DNA from: Orobanche coerulescens
Lineage: Eukaryota > Streptophyta > Magnoliopsida > Lamiales > Orobanchaceae
NCBI GenBank assembly: GCA_033398695.1
Contig: CM065815.1
Span: 141,033,001 to 141,097,000 of the forward strand
Direction of reading: 5' to 3'
DNA length: 64,000 bases
The position numbers and the translations under genes are program-made. Position 1 is the first letter of the stretch. Each line of letters begins with the position of its first letter. A model generated the notes under the pieces. The model searched no databases. It saw only the letters and a list, made by a program, of their open reading frames with translations, and was not told where the DNA came from. Shown here in pieces: positions 33,600 to 46,349 of this stretch.

Positions 33600-35499
33600 C
33601 TGGATACCATCACCTCTTGTGTAGTTTTCCGACTAAGAGCATCAGCTACCACGTTGGCTTTTCCGGGATGATAGGAAATTTCCACATCGTAGTCCTTGAT
33701 TAGCTCCAACCAACGCCTCTGTCTCATGTTTAGTTCTCTCTGCGTGAAGATATATTTCAAACTCTTATGATCCGTGAAAACTTTGCAAGTAACTCCGTAA
33801 AGATAGTGCCTCCAAATCTTGAGGGCATGCACCACCGTGGCTAGCTCCAAGTCATGTGTCGGGTAATTTACTTCGTACGGCTTTAGTTGTCGGGATGCGT
33901 ACGCAAGCCATTCTGCATGAAGAAACATCCTAGTCCATGCTTGGATGCATCCGTGTATATAATGAATCCTTCTGTACCCTATGGTATCACTAGTACTGGG
34001 GCAGTAGTTAACCTTCTCTTGAGCTCGTCGAAGCTCTTCTGGCAGTCTGCAGTCCATACAAATTTGGTGCTCTTTCTCAGTAGGTTCGTTAACGATCGGG
34101 CGATACAGGAAAAAGCCTCGACGAATCTTCGATAGTAACCCGCCAATCCTAGGAAGCTCCTAACCTCTTTGACATTCTTCGGGGGTTCCCAACTCGTTAT
34201 TGTCTCGATTTTTTTGTGGGTCGACCTTGACACCTTCTGCCGAAACAATATGCCCGAGAAAAATTACCTCCGGCATCCAGAATTCGCACTTGGACAGTTT
34301 CGCATAAAGTTGGTGTTGTCTTAACACGCCAAAGACTTGCCTCAAATGTTCCTCGTGTTCTGTCGGCTTCGAGAATATATCAGGATGTCGTCGATAAAAA
34401 CCACCACGCATTTATCGAGGAAATCAATCAAAACTCTATTCATCAGTTCCATGAAAACGGTGGGGCATTAGTCAACCCGAATGATACCACGATGTATTCG
34501 TAATGCCCATACCTCGACCGAAATGCGTCTTGGGTATATCTTCCTCCCGAATCCTCAATTGGTGATATCCGGACCGTAAATCGATCTTTGAAAACACGAT
34601 CGCCCCTTGTAATCGATCCAAGAGGTCGTCAATCCTTGGTAGTGGATAAAGATTCTTGATAGTAACCTTATTCAGCTCCCGTAGTCGATGCACAAGCGTA
34701 GAGAGTTATCTTTCTTCTTAACGAAAAGTACTGCGCGCCCTACGGCGAGGTGCTTGGGCGGATCAACCCTTTCTCCAACAGATTTTCGAGTCGTATCTTT
34801 AATTCCTTCATCTCGGCGGTGCCATTCGTAAGGAGCTTTGGAAATAGGTCTCGTCCCGGTTCGAGTTCAATGGTAAGGTCAACTTCTCGTGCGGTGGCGT
34901 ACGGTAGTTCATCGGAAAACATCTGAAACTCATTCACCACCTAATGTTTGTGATTGCAAGTTGTGAAGTGTCCTCTGGAAGAACATAACACCGTAGTATT
35001 CATTTCGAGAGCCGCAGGAGGCTTCGATGCGATAATGCCGAGAGAACCTTTGTATCTTGAAGTGTTCACGTCCTTGATGACATGTGTGGTACCATCATGA
35101 GCCGAAATGGAGATAGTCGGTGATAGGTATCCAAGATCGTTTCGTGCAATGGCATCCACCCATACCTAATATGATATCTTCATTCTGGAGCGGGAAGACC
35201 ATAAGATTAGCGGTCCAGCTGTGATCGTTGATGCAGATCCGACAGTCTCGAACCTTTTGATCACCGCTTAATCTACTACCCTCGGGTAGTTTTACGGTAA
35301 AGGGATCACAAGGTACACAAACAAGATTTAAGCGTTCAACACATTCCACAGATATAAACGAATGGGTGGCTCCGGTATCAAATAGTACATGCACTGGCTG
35401 AGAGTTAACAAGAAGAGTACCTGAAATAGCTGGCGCAGGCTGACCATCCGTAGCCCTCAGCTCAAATACACGAGACGACACTGACTCCGAGAAGGACGA
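33600..35499 (-). pseudogene. pol: Tekay1 protease, reverse transcriptase and RNase H
   Basis: Protease: VLFDTGATHSFIS at about 35395-35355. [18 protein letters not shown] and [19 protein letters not shown] (34660-34530), then FIDDILIYS near 34400, readable only across a frame change, and [10 protein letters not shown] near 34230. RNase [21 protein letters not shown] near 33880, [11 protein letters not shown] near 33760, [15 protein letters not shown] near 33650. At least six frame breaks, so no long frame survives except 34057-33095. Confidence 0.88.
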
Positions 35500-36674
35500 G
35501 GTACCTCCGCCGCGCCCACGGCCTCGTCCGGCACCGTGCAGTGGTGGTTGCTTCTGGTGGGATGGAGCTCGGTAGTTGGAAACAGCAGGCGTCCTAGGGG
35601 ATTGCACAGAGCCTTGTTGACTTGGTTGCGAAGCTAGGCTCTGAGCGGAATTGGCCCGCCAGCAATAACGAGACATGTGTCCACTCTTTCCGCAAGTGAA
35701 ACATTTGGTGGCCGTCTTCTGACACCGATCCTTAGTATGCCCGGTCATGCCACAATTGAAACAGTCCCTACGGTAAGGCCGATCGGATACACCCTTCTAT
35801 TGGTACGAAACCGCCGACTTAAAAGAAGATGCGGGTCCCGAATTCGTTTTGTTGTTGTTCCCAGGCTGAACTGATGTCTTCTGCTTCTTCGAGTTATGCC
35901 CGATGTCGGTATTAACAATCCGGCATATGCCGTGACTACGTCCTCGTATGCTCTCGGGGTGGTGCGGTGAAATCCGGCGGCATAGCGTTGTACATCCTCC
36001 TAACCTCTGTGCAAGATGGCATATTCGTTGATCTTCGATGGAACCATCTGGGAGATGTAACTTAGCTCGGTTCGGTAGGCCCGAATGATCTCTCGTACTG
36101 GCATGTTCTGCGGGCCGGCACCGAAAAAGTCTCGTGCGCGAGCGGTTCAGGCTGATGGGGACAAGACGCTCCGTAGTAATCGGGCAAATTCGGTCCACCC
36201 GACCACTCGGTCCTCTGGCCTGTAAGTTCTCCACCATCGTGCAGCGGTGTCACGAAGTTGATTAATTCCGAGCGGCACCTTTCGTTTTCTGGGCATCCGA
36301 TTACTTGAAGGCGGTCTCCATTTCGAAATCGATGCCCACGTGTTTCTCTCTGTCCGTCAAATAATGGAGGCCTAGCCTTCACATCTCTCCCACCATCGAT
36401 CCCTTCTGCGTTTTCTTCCACATTGATGACCGTATCCGTCCGCCCGATTGACATTAGCAATTCCCATGGCGATAGCCTGAGCAAGGGCCTGAACAAAAGT
36501 TGGATCCATGCCTCCCGGGTTGTTGTTCTGGCGTTCCGCTTCCTGATCATTTTGATTAACTGGTGGCGGCTGGCCCCCAGCAGGATGGGTCTCGGCAGTG
36601 TTCCCGTCCTCATTGTGGTTCGCAGCGGAACACTGAGCGTCATTCACCACCCTTTTAGCTCCTCGGCGTGCCAT
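35500..36674 (-). pseudogene. gag: Tekay1 Gag
   Basis: Starts MARRGAKRVVND at 36674. Two zinc knuckles lie near the end: CFNCGMTGHTKDRC (about 35763-35722) and CFTCGKSGHMSRYC (about 35703-35662), both with the full CX2CX4HX4C pattern. The gag core between is spread over three frames (36640-35800). Confidence 0.8.
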
Positions 36675-36857
36675 CGCTAACGGTATTAATCTAAAGCCAG
36701 TTCCACGCATGGTTTACAATTAAATATTGCACAAAATAGAAACACACACATATCATTTACTTGCATTCCCATGAGGAGCTTCGATCGCTTGGGGTGTTGG
36801 ATTTTTTTTTAAAAAAAAAAAAGAAATAGGAAAAAGTTTATTCAACCAGGAGTTTCT

Positions 36858-36868
36858 CTCCGATACCA
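36858..36868 (-). other. Primer-binding site of Tekay1
   Basis: Minus strand TGGTATCGGAG, initiator tRNA-Met type, 5 bases inside the right LTR. Confidence 0.85.
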
Positions 36869-36873
36869 TTTTC

Positions 36874-39109
36874 TGTAACACCCCCAAAATATCCCGAGGT
36901 ATTACAGTGCCGTGAATCCCACGTGGGACCCACAAGGCTAATTAAAAAAAATAGGCATTTTAAGAAAATCGTGATAAAACCTCAAATTCAAGGGTTACAT
37001 GACGTGAAACGAACGATTTAAGGAAAAAATGTAATTCGAAGAATTATTACACAACAAATGTTTTTCCAAAGAAAACAATTTATTCCAATTTAAGCAACGG
37101 TTAAAGATAATCCCAACACCGCTCAAGTCTGACCGGACCCCTCGGGAATGTCCTGCACATGATGAACAATTTTACCTGGTATGACGAGTCATACCGGGTA
37201 ACCAGAGTCAGAGAATGCATATCAAATAACAACTACTAACAACAGTATACGACATTTTTACAATCACCGTACCTAGTAATCACAAGGAATATTTCACCAC
37301 TTAACCGACGTGTCTCTCTCTTTATCACATAAACCCCAAAGGTCCCAACCAAGGGTCACGGAAGTATCCACACGGAATACCGGAACATAGGTGCCCAATT
37401 CGGGTCTTACCCCTAACACATTTCCACGCGGTACCATACAGAGTTTTATCCCCAACACATCGGCCCATTTATACATCTTTAGAGAAAGACAACGTCGGCT
37501 TTTATCAAAATTGAACGTAGTCTCATACGGTATATCATTGATATTAGTAATTCACGATAAATATTTCACTTTACTGTTATACTATAGTAGGTGCTTTATG
37601 ATAACGAAGTCCCCACGCCCGCTCGAGCTTAACCTAGCCACGAAACATCCGATTAACACCTCGTACGGACCATAATGAATAAAACTAGTCTCCCTTTCCT
37701 AACCGGATTCCTAGTGTAGTTTTAATTGTCGGTATGAGTATCGTTTCCAAGTTTTCAAGTGTCGTGTACCATTATCTCGTTCAAACTTATAGTTAACATT
37801 AGGTATATCGATCTATTCAAGAAGATAATCCTACCATTCTTCGGTTGTCAATGAATTATTATGGCGAAATCGAATCCTATGCTTTCTATTATAATTCTAT
37901 ATTCCGAATACTACAATCGACGGATTTTATTGCACAATAACTCCGGTGGTTTAACAACCCATATTGATTATACTATCGAATTACTTCCTTAGTTTTGCTA
38001 AGTGTCAAAAATCAAAGGTGAGGGTAGCTGCGAACAATGGAACATACGGTGACGGATTACTATGAATTTCCCCACAATTGATTCGTCAAATTTTACATTC
38101 CTAGTGATGATTTGAAGTGAAATTTCGTTTGTATGAAACTAAACATATAAGAAACGGAATTTACGGTTACCACAATTTCATCCGACAAGATTGTCTACGA
38201 AGTTTAGCAAAATCTACCCCATACCCGCAATATAACAAGTATAACTAAGAAAACATCGAAGATATAACTCCATGGATTGGTGGCTTACCTTTGGAAGAAG
38301 AAGAATAGTGAAGATAGTTGACGGATTCACAAGAACTACGAGGAGAACGAGAAGTGACTTGAACGACTTGGATAATCTTCACCGAAGCTCAAGAATCTAC
38401 CTCCTCAATGTTAATTCAAGTGTTTAAGGCTTAAGAACCGGGTATAGGGCTAGGAATTTCTCCAAGGGTAGTAGTGACTTGGTGTTGGACGTGCAAATGA
38501 AGAAGGGAGTTATCATTTTATAAAATCGATTTAGATAACGACGTTAACGATAAGAGTGTTACGACGTAAGGTGTATTACGACGTAATAAAGGCGATGACA
38601 ACGCACGTAAGGAACTAGCGCCCGAAATGTGCCCAAGTGTTACGTACGTTAATTCTTGGGCATTACGTACGTAACAAACAGTTGACTAGTTTGTCATCTA
38701 GCCCGCCGAAAGTAGCCCTGTCCGTGTCAAAGGAAGATTCTGGTCGGGAGACCGACCTACCCGTTACGTACGTAATGTGGCTGCCTTAACGTACGTAACC
38801 ATTGAAATTTAGCGTACGTTAGGCATGGGTTATAGCGTACGTTAGACAGAAATTTTAGCCTCAAACACATTCTAACCATCTCGGGTGACCATCCCTTCCG
38901 CTCGTCAACAATTATCGGGGAACAAGACGTTGGCCACCGTCATATTCGCACCGACGATCGTCTCATGGCATCAAGGTGTGTCACCCTCATTTCGTTCACA
39001 TTGTACAATTATATAGCACTCAATGGAATACATAAATAGAAATGACGTCATATTACCAAACATTCATACAGTACAAAGTAATCAAGCATGGAATACCGGA
39101 GGTATTACA
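36874..39109 (-). repeat. Tekay1 right LTR (5' LTR)
   Basis: Partner of 29814-32048. Ends tgtaacaccc and gaggtattaca. Followed by the second TSD copy at 39110-39114. Confidence 0.95.
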
Positions 39110-39120
39110 GTAGATCTATT
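39110..39120. other. Sliver of copia-B between Tekay1 and Tekay2
   Basis: Eleven bases (GTAGATCTATT) contain the right TSD of Tekay1 (39110-39114, gtaga) and the left TSD of Tekay2 (39116-39120, ctatt). On the minus strand they fit the copia sequence that resumes at 48690. Confidence 0.75.
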
Positions 39121-39269
39121 TGTAATACCCGAGATTTCTATGTAATTGGAACTTGTGATATTGTAATAATTGTACTTTTGCCTGAGTACTATTCTCCGTA
39201 TTTCATAGTCCGATGTTGTCGAGCGTTTAATTTCATGGTTGTGATTTAAAGATTGTAAATCTGCGCATG

Positions 39270-39565
39270 TAGCGCACGCTACCGGCTATGTTTAGCGTGC
39301 GCTAACGTAGATTCATAGCGCACGCTACAGAGGGTCATTAGCGCACGCTATGCATGGTCAATTTGATTGAGACGTGCGGTAGGTGAGATCTGGCCGGGGG
39401 ACCCCTGTCGGATCGTGTCGGATGTACCTGGACGGCTTTCGGGAAAAGCCGAGTCAACGCCTTAGCGCACGCTACAGGTATATGCGTAGCGCACGCTAAG
39501 TGCTGAGTACAGTTTAGTCAGGGAGCCGTTAGTGCACGCTAAGAACAGGGTCTAGCGCGCGCTAA
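39270..39565. repeat. TAGCGCACGCTA palindrome cluster, first
   Basis: At least eight 12-bp words of the form TAGCG(C/T)(A/G)CGCTA, for example 39270-39281, 39293-39304, 39316-39327, 39339-39350; the first four sit 23 bp apart. They stand just upstream of the TATA box. Confidence 0.88.
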
Positions 39566-39576
39566 TAGACATTTAT

Positions 39577-39585
39577 TATAAATAG
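39577..39585 (+). promoter_or_regulatory. TATA box of Tekay2
   Basis: TATAAATAG, repeated at 46797-46805 in the other LTR. It follows the palindrome cluster directly. Confidence 0.65.
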
Positions 39586-40254
39586 GACATCATTCTATTC
39601 GTGATTTCAGTTCTCTCTTCTCCCATTACCCGAATTCTTACACTTAGAACATAACTTCCTTCATCCTAAACACTTCATATCAACATCCTGATTCGTGATT
39701 GAAGATCGTATATCATTGGAGATTGGTGTTCAAGCTTTCGGTGTCGGATTGCTTCATTTTCCTCCGTGTTCTTCACTACCTTGAGGTAGGTGATTCTTCA
39801 CCAATACTAGTTGTGTTCTAGAGGATGTTGATCATGTTCATCTAATCAGTTAGATTCGTTATTAGCCGTACATCATATGTTAGAAGGATGTTTTCGACGT
39901 TTCGACACTTATTCATCGTATGATCCATTGAACCTTTTTGTATGAGGATTCCTAAGCATGTTATGTACCTTCCAAACCAATCGACCAGTATATGTAGATT
40001 ACCTAGTTTGTATGTTTTACGTAAGGAACCATATGTTTTGGGATTTGGAATAATCGGAACTTAGAATATTTCTTGAAGATCTTGGATGAGTTATGATGAT
40101 GAGATAATTATCCGTATATTTGTGCCTCATGATCATGGAACTTCCACAACCTTATTAGCATGACAGACTTAAGGATGATTTGTTGTATCAACATAGAATT
40201 CATGAATTCACCACCTTTCAACCCAGTTTTCCGTTAGCAGTATTCTGCCATGGT

Positions 40255-40450
40255 GGTTAGCGACGCTAACATATATGAGTTAACGTGCGCTATCGGGTTG
40301 ATTAACGCCACGTAACGTACGTAGCGTACGTTATGTATCAGCCGATTCGAACTGTCAGTTCGTAGCTAGCGCACACTAGTCTTACACGATAGCGTACGCT
40401 AACAGGCCGGCTTAGCGCACGTTACGTATAGTACGTAGCGCACGCTAAGC
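40255..40450. repeat. TAGCGCACGCTA palindrome cluster, second
   Basis: About seven further copies or near-copies in the transcribed part of the LTR, several degenerate (TAGCGACGCTA, TAGCGTACGCTA). The matching region in the 3' LTR is 47473-47675, where different copies are intact. Confidence 0.75.
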
Positions 40451-40803
40451 AGTCCAGGCAGATTGTTTATTTTGAGCTTTTTGGCCGTAGACCGAATTGT
40501 TAGGCCATCGTTCGACTTGAGATGATTTGTATATCATTCCTTTTGTTAAGGTTCGAGCTTGTTACGTTGATCGAAGGAGGCGGCCTTCGAGTGTGTCGAG
40601 ATCATTGAAGTGTTTCGTCCTTGCCATTTTCGAGGCAAGTATCATATGTCGAGTTCGATTTATCATGCTTGTGGTTTTATTCATATTGTTGAATATGAGA
40701 TGTATTTCTGAAAATTCTCGTGATATTCGTTGTTGTTTGTTCGTATTGATGAACATGTTGAAATATATATGTGTATGCATAATTGATTGATTATGGTATA
40801 AAT

Positions 40804-40987
40804 GATCCGAGGGGGTCATGAGGATCTATGCTGAGGGCGCTGGATCGAATGTCCACCATGCGTTGGTCCGACGGGATCATCATGGGGATCTATGCTGAGG
40901 GCGCTGGATCGTTGGACGGGTTTTCCACCATGCATTGGTCCGACGGGATCATCATGGGGATCTATGCTGAGGGCGCTGGATCGCTGG
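40804..40987. repeat. Tandem repeat in Tekay2 LTR, about 65-72 bp units
   Basis: Three copies of GATCTATGCTGAGGGCGCTG start near 40822, 40887 and 40959. Same array in the 3' LTR at about 48028-48210. Confidence 0.85.
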
Positions 40988-41471
40988 ATTACCTTGTATT
41001 GTGTTGATGGAATCGTGAGGATTCGCATCGTTGGATTCCGGTGGCGGAAGTCCGTTTTGCATGCTTTATGATGCATTGATGATTTATTGTTTGACGATAG
41101 TTGTACTAGCATTGTTTTGCTAACCCCTTCGGGGGTGGACATTATTTTGATGTTCAGGTAGCCGAGGAGCGGGGAGGCAACCACAGTACCGACAGGACGA
41201 TGGAATGGCTCAGTGATGTGATTTATGTTATTGCTATTGTGATTTGTCTTCTTGGTTCGTTTAGTACTCGAGTACGTCTGTTTTAATAAGGTCAATTCGA
41301 TATGGTTGTATAAGTTAACTCATTTGATCGGTTGAATCAAATCTGTATTTGAACTTCAGTTGTTCGATTTTATTGTTTTTACACTTCTTTTAAAAATCAG
41401 CCTTGTAAATCCTTACCTAAAGGGTTTACGGCGCTGTAATTATTCCGAATATCTCGGGGTGTTACAGAATA

Positions 41472-41483
41472 TGGTATCGGAGC
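41472..41483 (+). other. Primer-binding site of Tekay2
   Basis: TGGTATCGGAGC, initiator tRNA-Met type, 5 bases after the 5' LTR. Confidence 0.9.
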
Positions 41484-41710
41484 TAAGATTTATGGATATC
41501 TTGGCAGTCGGGTTAGTTTGGTCTCATTTACGTTATTGATTATTGGTCGTTCATAACATCACCTGCCGAGCCAAAGATCGTCGTGTGGATCGTGGTTGTA
41601 AGTTTCCTAATCTCGAATACTACTGCTTTTATTTAATTCACGTCTTGTAAACATTAATGGATGTACTTTGAGAAAGTTTGTCCTGGATATTGAGTATTTA
41701 TGTTTACAGT

Positions 41711-42960
41711 ATGTTGAGAGGAGGTCGTGGACGCGGACGCGGTCGTGGACGCGGACGTGGAAATGCGAGGCAAGAAGAGTCGGTATCTACTCCAGAGATA
41801 GCCGCTAGTCGAACGGATTCACATTAGGGGACGGCAGGATCGGCAAATAATAATGCAGATCCTAACGTGCCGGGAGTGCTTCAGCAGGTGGTTGCCCAGA
41901 TAAACCAGTTTGCTCAAGTTGTGGATCGCATGCAGACGGCGATGGGACAGCAGAATAACGTGGATAATCGGGGAGATAAATGGCTTACCGAGGTGGTCAA
42001 ATTGCATCCTCCGAAATTTGACGGTTCCGCTGAGACGCTTTCGTGGGATCATTGGCTGAAGAAATTAGAGAAGATTTTTGCGGGATTAAGCTGTCCCAAC
42101 GATAGGAAGGTTCCTGGCCGCCAAAGATCTTTTGACCGGGGAGGCTTTCGACTGGTGGGAGGCCATTCGACCAGAGGAGCACAATGTTGACTGGACGGAA
42201 TTCAAAGTGATGATGGAGGCACAGTATTGTCCTCGTCCAGTTAGAGAAGCCCGAGTTCGGGAGTTTTTCTCACCACAAAATTCGGAAACATCTGTGACGG
42301 ACGTGATTAAGACTTTTAATCACCAGCTGACTTATGTGCGCCACTTGGTCAGGACCGAGGCGGAGAAGATTTTTCATTTTGACATGCGAATGAAGCCGGA
42401 AATTCAGCAGTATATGTCTGGATTTGAATGTACCACCTTGCGACAGTATCAGGACAAGGCGATGGCCTATGATATGAAGGAGGCAGTAGTGGAGAAAGCG
42501 ACGGAAGCAAAGAAACAGAAGGTGTCTGGCAACTTCACGGAGGATAAGAGTAGCGGACCTCGCAAGGGTCAGTCCTCTTTTCATTCATCCAGGAGACCTC
42601 CGCATCCTTCTCGAGGTGGAAAGAAGTTCCGGGCAGCACCGACTGTTTCAGACGCAGGAAAGAAGTGTTACAACTGTGGCAAGGCGGGACATGTTCGACG
42701 TGATTGTTTCGCGCCTGCTGTGACCTGTTTCGAGTGTGGACAGGAAGGACATCGCGCAACATTTTGTGGGAATGCGACCCGATCTTTTGGTACTCGCACT
42801 CCAGCTCCAGTCCCGAAGGAGACGAGTGTGAACCAGACGCAGCAAAGTGGATTTCAGCAGCAGAACGCTGGGAAGAGAGAGGCATCCAGTGCTGGGTCTG
42901 TTCCTCCGCGCCTGTACGAAATGAGGAAATCTGATGATCAGAACACAGTTGTTGCATCAG
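41711..42960 (+). pseudogene. gag: Tekay2 Gag
   Basis: ATG 41711 opens with a Gly/Arg-rich leader like that of Gypsy-1. A TAG at 41825-41827 interrupts the frame where CAG (Gln) would be expected. The frame shifts near 42112 and then stays open to 43157. Gag core: HPPKFDGSAETLSWDHWLKK (about 42003-42065), then GEAFDWWEAIRPEE (about 42138-42180). Two intact zinc knuckles: CYNCGKAGHVRRDC (about 42667-42708) and CFECGQEGHRATFC (about 42727-42768). Confidence 0.88.
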
Positions 42961-44800
42961 GTACGATTCAGATCCTTTTGCAACCAGTTAGTGTCTTGTT
43001 CGACTCGGGAGCTACGCATTCTTTTATATCTTTGAACTGTGTTAATCGTTTGAAAATCTCGTGCTTGTATAATTGTGAACCTTATGTTGTGGGATTACCG
43101 AGCGGAGAGAAAATTGTGGGAACACTAGAAGCTAGGGATTTCCCAGTATCTATAGAATGAAGAGAGTGGCCATCGAATCTCATTGTAGTTGACATCTACG
43201 GTGACGATTTAATTCTCGGAGATGATTGGCTCAACCGTTATGGAGATGTTCTGAATTACCGAGAGAGAGTCATTTCCATCATTGCTGATGACGGATCTGA
43301 ACACTTATTCCGAGGATGGAGACCAGGAAGCTCGGGAAAATTGATCACAGCAATGAAAGCCATGAAATTACTGAAGCAGGGATGTCACGGACTTTGGTGC
43401 TATGCCATGAAGAAAGAGGAAGGAGTAGAGCTCTCGTCTATTTCAGTTGTGAATGAGTTCCCAGATGTATTTCCTGACGAACTACCGGGGTTACCTCCGC
43501 AGAGGGGAGTGGAATTCACTATCGAATTAGAGCCTGGAGCAGCTCCTATTTCCAAAGCACCATACCGCATGGCGCCAACCGAGATGTATGAACTCAAGAA
43601 GCAACTGGAGGAATTGTTACAGAAGGGCTATATCCAACCTAGCGTTTCTCCTTGGGGAGCGCCCGTTCTCTTTGTCCGGAAGAAAGACGGATCCCTCCGA
43701 CTGTGTATTGATTACAGGGAGCTCAACAAGATGACGATCAAGAATAAGTATCCTATACCTCGGATCGACGACTTGTTTGATCAACTGCAAGAGGCAAGGG
43801 TATTCTCGAAGATTGACTTGCGATCAGGATACCACCAATTGAGAATTAAGGAATCGGATATACCGAAATCTGCTTTCAGATCCCGGTACGGGCATTATGA
43901 ATTCGTAGTGATGTCGTTTGGACTTACCAATGCTCCTGCAGTATTCATGCAATTGATGAATCGGGTATTCTTGGAATACTTGGATAAATTTGTGGTCGTC
44001 TTCATTGATGACATCTTGATATATTCGAAGGACGCAGAGGAGCATGCCGAGCATTTGCGTGTGGTTTTAAGCACCTTGAGGAAGGAACAGCTGTACGCAA
44101 AATTTTCTAAATGCGAGTTCTGGCTTAAGGAAGTAACCTTCCTTGGGCATGTGATATCAGCCGACGGAGTTCAGGTGGACCCGAAGAAAGTCGAAGCAAT
44201 CTTGGATTGGGAAACTCCTAAAAACGTGAAAGAAGTCCGAAGCTTCTTAGGACTTGCTGGATATTATCACCGCTTTGTAGAAGGATTTTCCAAAATTGCT
44301 CGTCCGCTCACCCAAATTCTAAGGTAAAACTCAAAAGTTCATGTGGAATGAGAAGTGCCAGTGGTTTTGACGAACTTAAGAGGAGACTCGACGACAAGAC
44401 CTATATTAGCGCTACGAGGGAACGATGGATTCATGGTATACCGACGCTTCAAATCGTGGTTTGGGTTGTGTGTTGATGCGAAGGATAAAGTGATTGCTTA
44501 TGCTTCTCGGCAATTGAAACCGTACGAGATTAATTACCCGACTCATGATCCGGAGCTAGCGGCTATGGTCTTTGCCTTGAAAATTTGGCGACATTATTTA
44601 CGGCACTCATTGTCGATCTTTACAGATCATAAGAGCCTCAAGTACATCTTGATGTAAAGAATTAAACATGAGGCAGAGAAGGTGGTGGAATTGATCAAGG
44701 ATTACGACTTGGAGATTCTCTATCATCCGGGAAAGCAAACGTAGTAGCCGATGCTTTGAGCCGTAAACTGCTTTCTCTTCGAGTGTTGGAAGCACTTACG
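42961..44800 (+). pseudogene. pol: Tekay2 protease, reverse transcriptase, RNase H
   Basis: Protease: VLFDSGATHSFIS near 42995-43030. A TGA at 43158-43160 breaks the frame, with the same frame resuming ([11 protein letters not shown]). RT spans about 43480-44320, with [13 protein letters not shown] (43810), [11 protein letters not shown] (about 44000-44032) and [11 protein letters not shown] (about 44139-44170). The frame stops at 44327. RNase H pieces: [20 protein letters not shown] (about 44500-44560), DHKSLKYIL (44625), HPGK and VADALSRK (about 44728-44768), with frame changes between. Confidence 0.9.
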
Positions 44801-46314
44801 TCCCAAACCAAGATTCAACGAGAACCGATCCGCGAGGATTGAAGTATGGGCACCGTGAATCCAAGGGCAACTTTATGTGATGGAACCGACTTCATCACTA
44901 GTCGAGGAGATCAAGTCTAAACAATTGAACGATTCTCCGATCCTTCGATTATGTGACGAAGTAAAAGAAGGAAAAGTCCCGTGATTCGTGATACAAGACG
45001 ATGGAGTTACGAGATTTGAGTCGAATTTGCGTTCCCGATGATGATGATTTGAGACGGACAATTTTGAAGGAAGCTCATAGCGCGCCCTATTCTATTCACC
45101 CAGGCGGTAGTAAGATGTATAAGGATCTAAAGCAAAACTTCCGGTGGGGAATATGAAGAAGGACGTAGCAGAGTACGTTTGAAGTGTTTGACTTGTCACA
45201 GGTTAAGATTGAACATCGGCGACTGCCGGAATGTTAAAGCCGCTTAGATCCCTGAATGGAAGTGGGAGGATATCTCGATGGATTTCATCACTAGTATGCC
45301 AAGGACTAGAACGGGAATGAACATGATTTGGGTTGTAGTTGATCGACTAACCAAGTCGGCTCATTTCCTGGGAATTAAAGATACATGGGGATCCGAGAGA
45401 TTGGCACGAATATTTATTGCGGAGATAGTCAGATTGCACGGGACGCCGAAGACCATTATTTCGGATCGAGATGGTCGTTTCGTGTCACACTTCTGGAAAG
45501 CAGTTCATAAGGCTTTGGGAACTGAGCTCAATTTTAGTACGGCTTATCATCCCCAAACGGACGGTCAGTCCGAAAGGACTATTCAAACTGTAGAAGACAT
45601 GCTTAGAGCTTGTGCTTTGGATTGGTCAACTGATTGGGAAGTTCATCTGCCATTAGTTGAATTCACCTACAATAATAGTTGGCATGCTTCAATTAAGATG
45701 GCACCATTTGAAGCTTTGTACGGGAGAAGATGCCGATCACCCCTATGTTGGGATGATTCTTCGGATTTGATCGGGACGGAACCAGAATTGATTATTCAGA
45801 CTCAAGAGAAGATAGCTTTGATTCGAGAGAGACTGCTGATCGCCTGCAGTCGATGAAGTCTTATGCAGATGTACGTCGTCGCCCTCTAGAGTTCGACTGG
45901 GACCATGTCTTGTTGAAGGTGTCTCCTACACGAGGGATTTTCCGTTTTGGGAGGAGAGGCAAGCTTAGTCCGAGATATATCGGACCATTTGAGATCCTCG
46001 AGAGAGTTGGAGATTTAGCATACAGGCTGGCCTTACCGCCATCGCTGAGTCACGTTCACAATGTGTTTTACGTATCACAATCATGAAGTATGTACCGACC
46101 CTACCATGTCATTGATTTCGACGAGATCGAGATAGCTAATGATGGCACCTTCGAAGAGAGACCAATCAAGATACTTGAGAGCCGGATCAAACAATTGCGG
46201 AATAAACCAATACACTTGGTTAAAGTACAATGGTCACGACATGGAGTCGAAGAGGCCACTTGGGAAACGGAGGACAGTATGAAGACTAGATATCCGGATT
46301 TATTTTCATCTTAA
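44801..46314 (+). pseudogene. pol: Tekay2 integrase and chromodomain
   Basis: The zinc-binding part is damaged (HS..YSIHPGGSKMYKDL, about 45075-45130). The catalytic core from 45278 reads [39 protein letters not shown] (45449-45495) and DGQSERT with the Glu near 45570; D, D and E are all present. The C-terminal [20 protein letters not shown] is at 45983-46040, and [12 protein letters not shown] ends in a TGA near 46084. Chromodomain at 46090-46314: PIKILESRIKQLRNKPIHLV, WSRHGVEEATWE, stop after PDLFSS. Confidence 0.9.
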
Positions 46315-46332
46315 GTTTCGGGACGAAACTTC

Positions 46333-46349
46333 TTTTTAGGGAGGAAGGA
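46333..46349 (+). other. Polypurine tract of Tekay2
   Basis: TTTTTAGGGAGGAAGGA directly before the 3' LTR. Confidence 0.85.

Larger units (their letters stand above)
29814..39109 (-). mobile_element. Tekay1: chromodomain Ty3/gypsy retrotransposon
   Basis: 9.3 kb, LTRs of 2235 and 2236 bp with tgtaaca...tattaca ends, perfect 5-bp TSD, primer site next to the right LTR and purine tract next to the left. Gene order on the minus strand is gag, protease, RT, RNase H, integrase, chromodomain, as in Tekay/Del chromoviruses. Many one- or two-base indels break the polyprotein, yet the LTRs are almost identical, which is odd for an element with so many lesions. Confidence 0.93.
39121..41466 (+). repeat. 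Tekay2 5' LTR
   Basis: Runs tgtaataccc to ggggtgttaca. Contains a TATA box at 39577-39585, two clusters of CpG palindromes (39270-39565, 40255-40450) and a tandem repeat (40804-40987). Confidence 0.95.

Noticed and set aside
40527..40790. 87-residue plus-strand frame conserved at 47750-48013
   Set aside because: Conserved only because both LTRs of Tekay2 are near-identical; no known LTR-encoded protein fits.
40816..41295. 159-residue minus-strand frame with an internal peptide repeat (SALSIDPHDDPVGP)
   Set aside because: The repeat comes from the tandem DNA repeat in the Tekay2 LTR. The same frame occurs at 48039-48407 in the other LTR; nothing supports translation.
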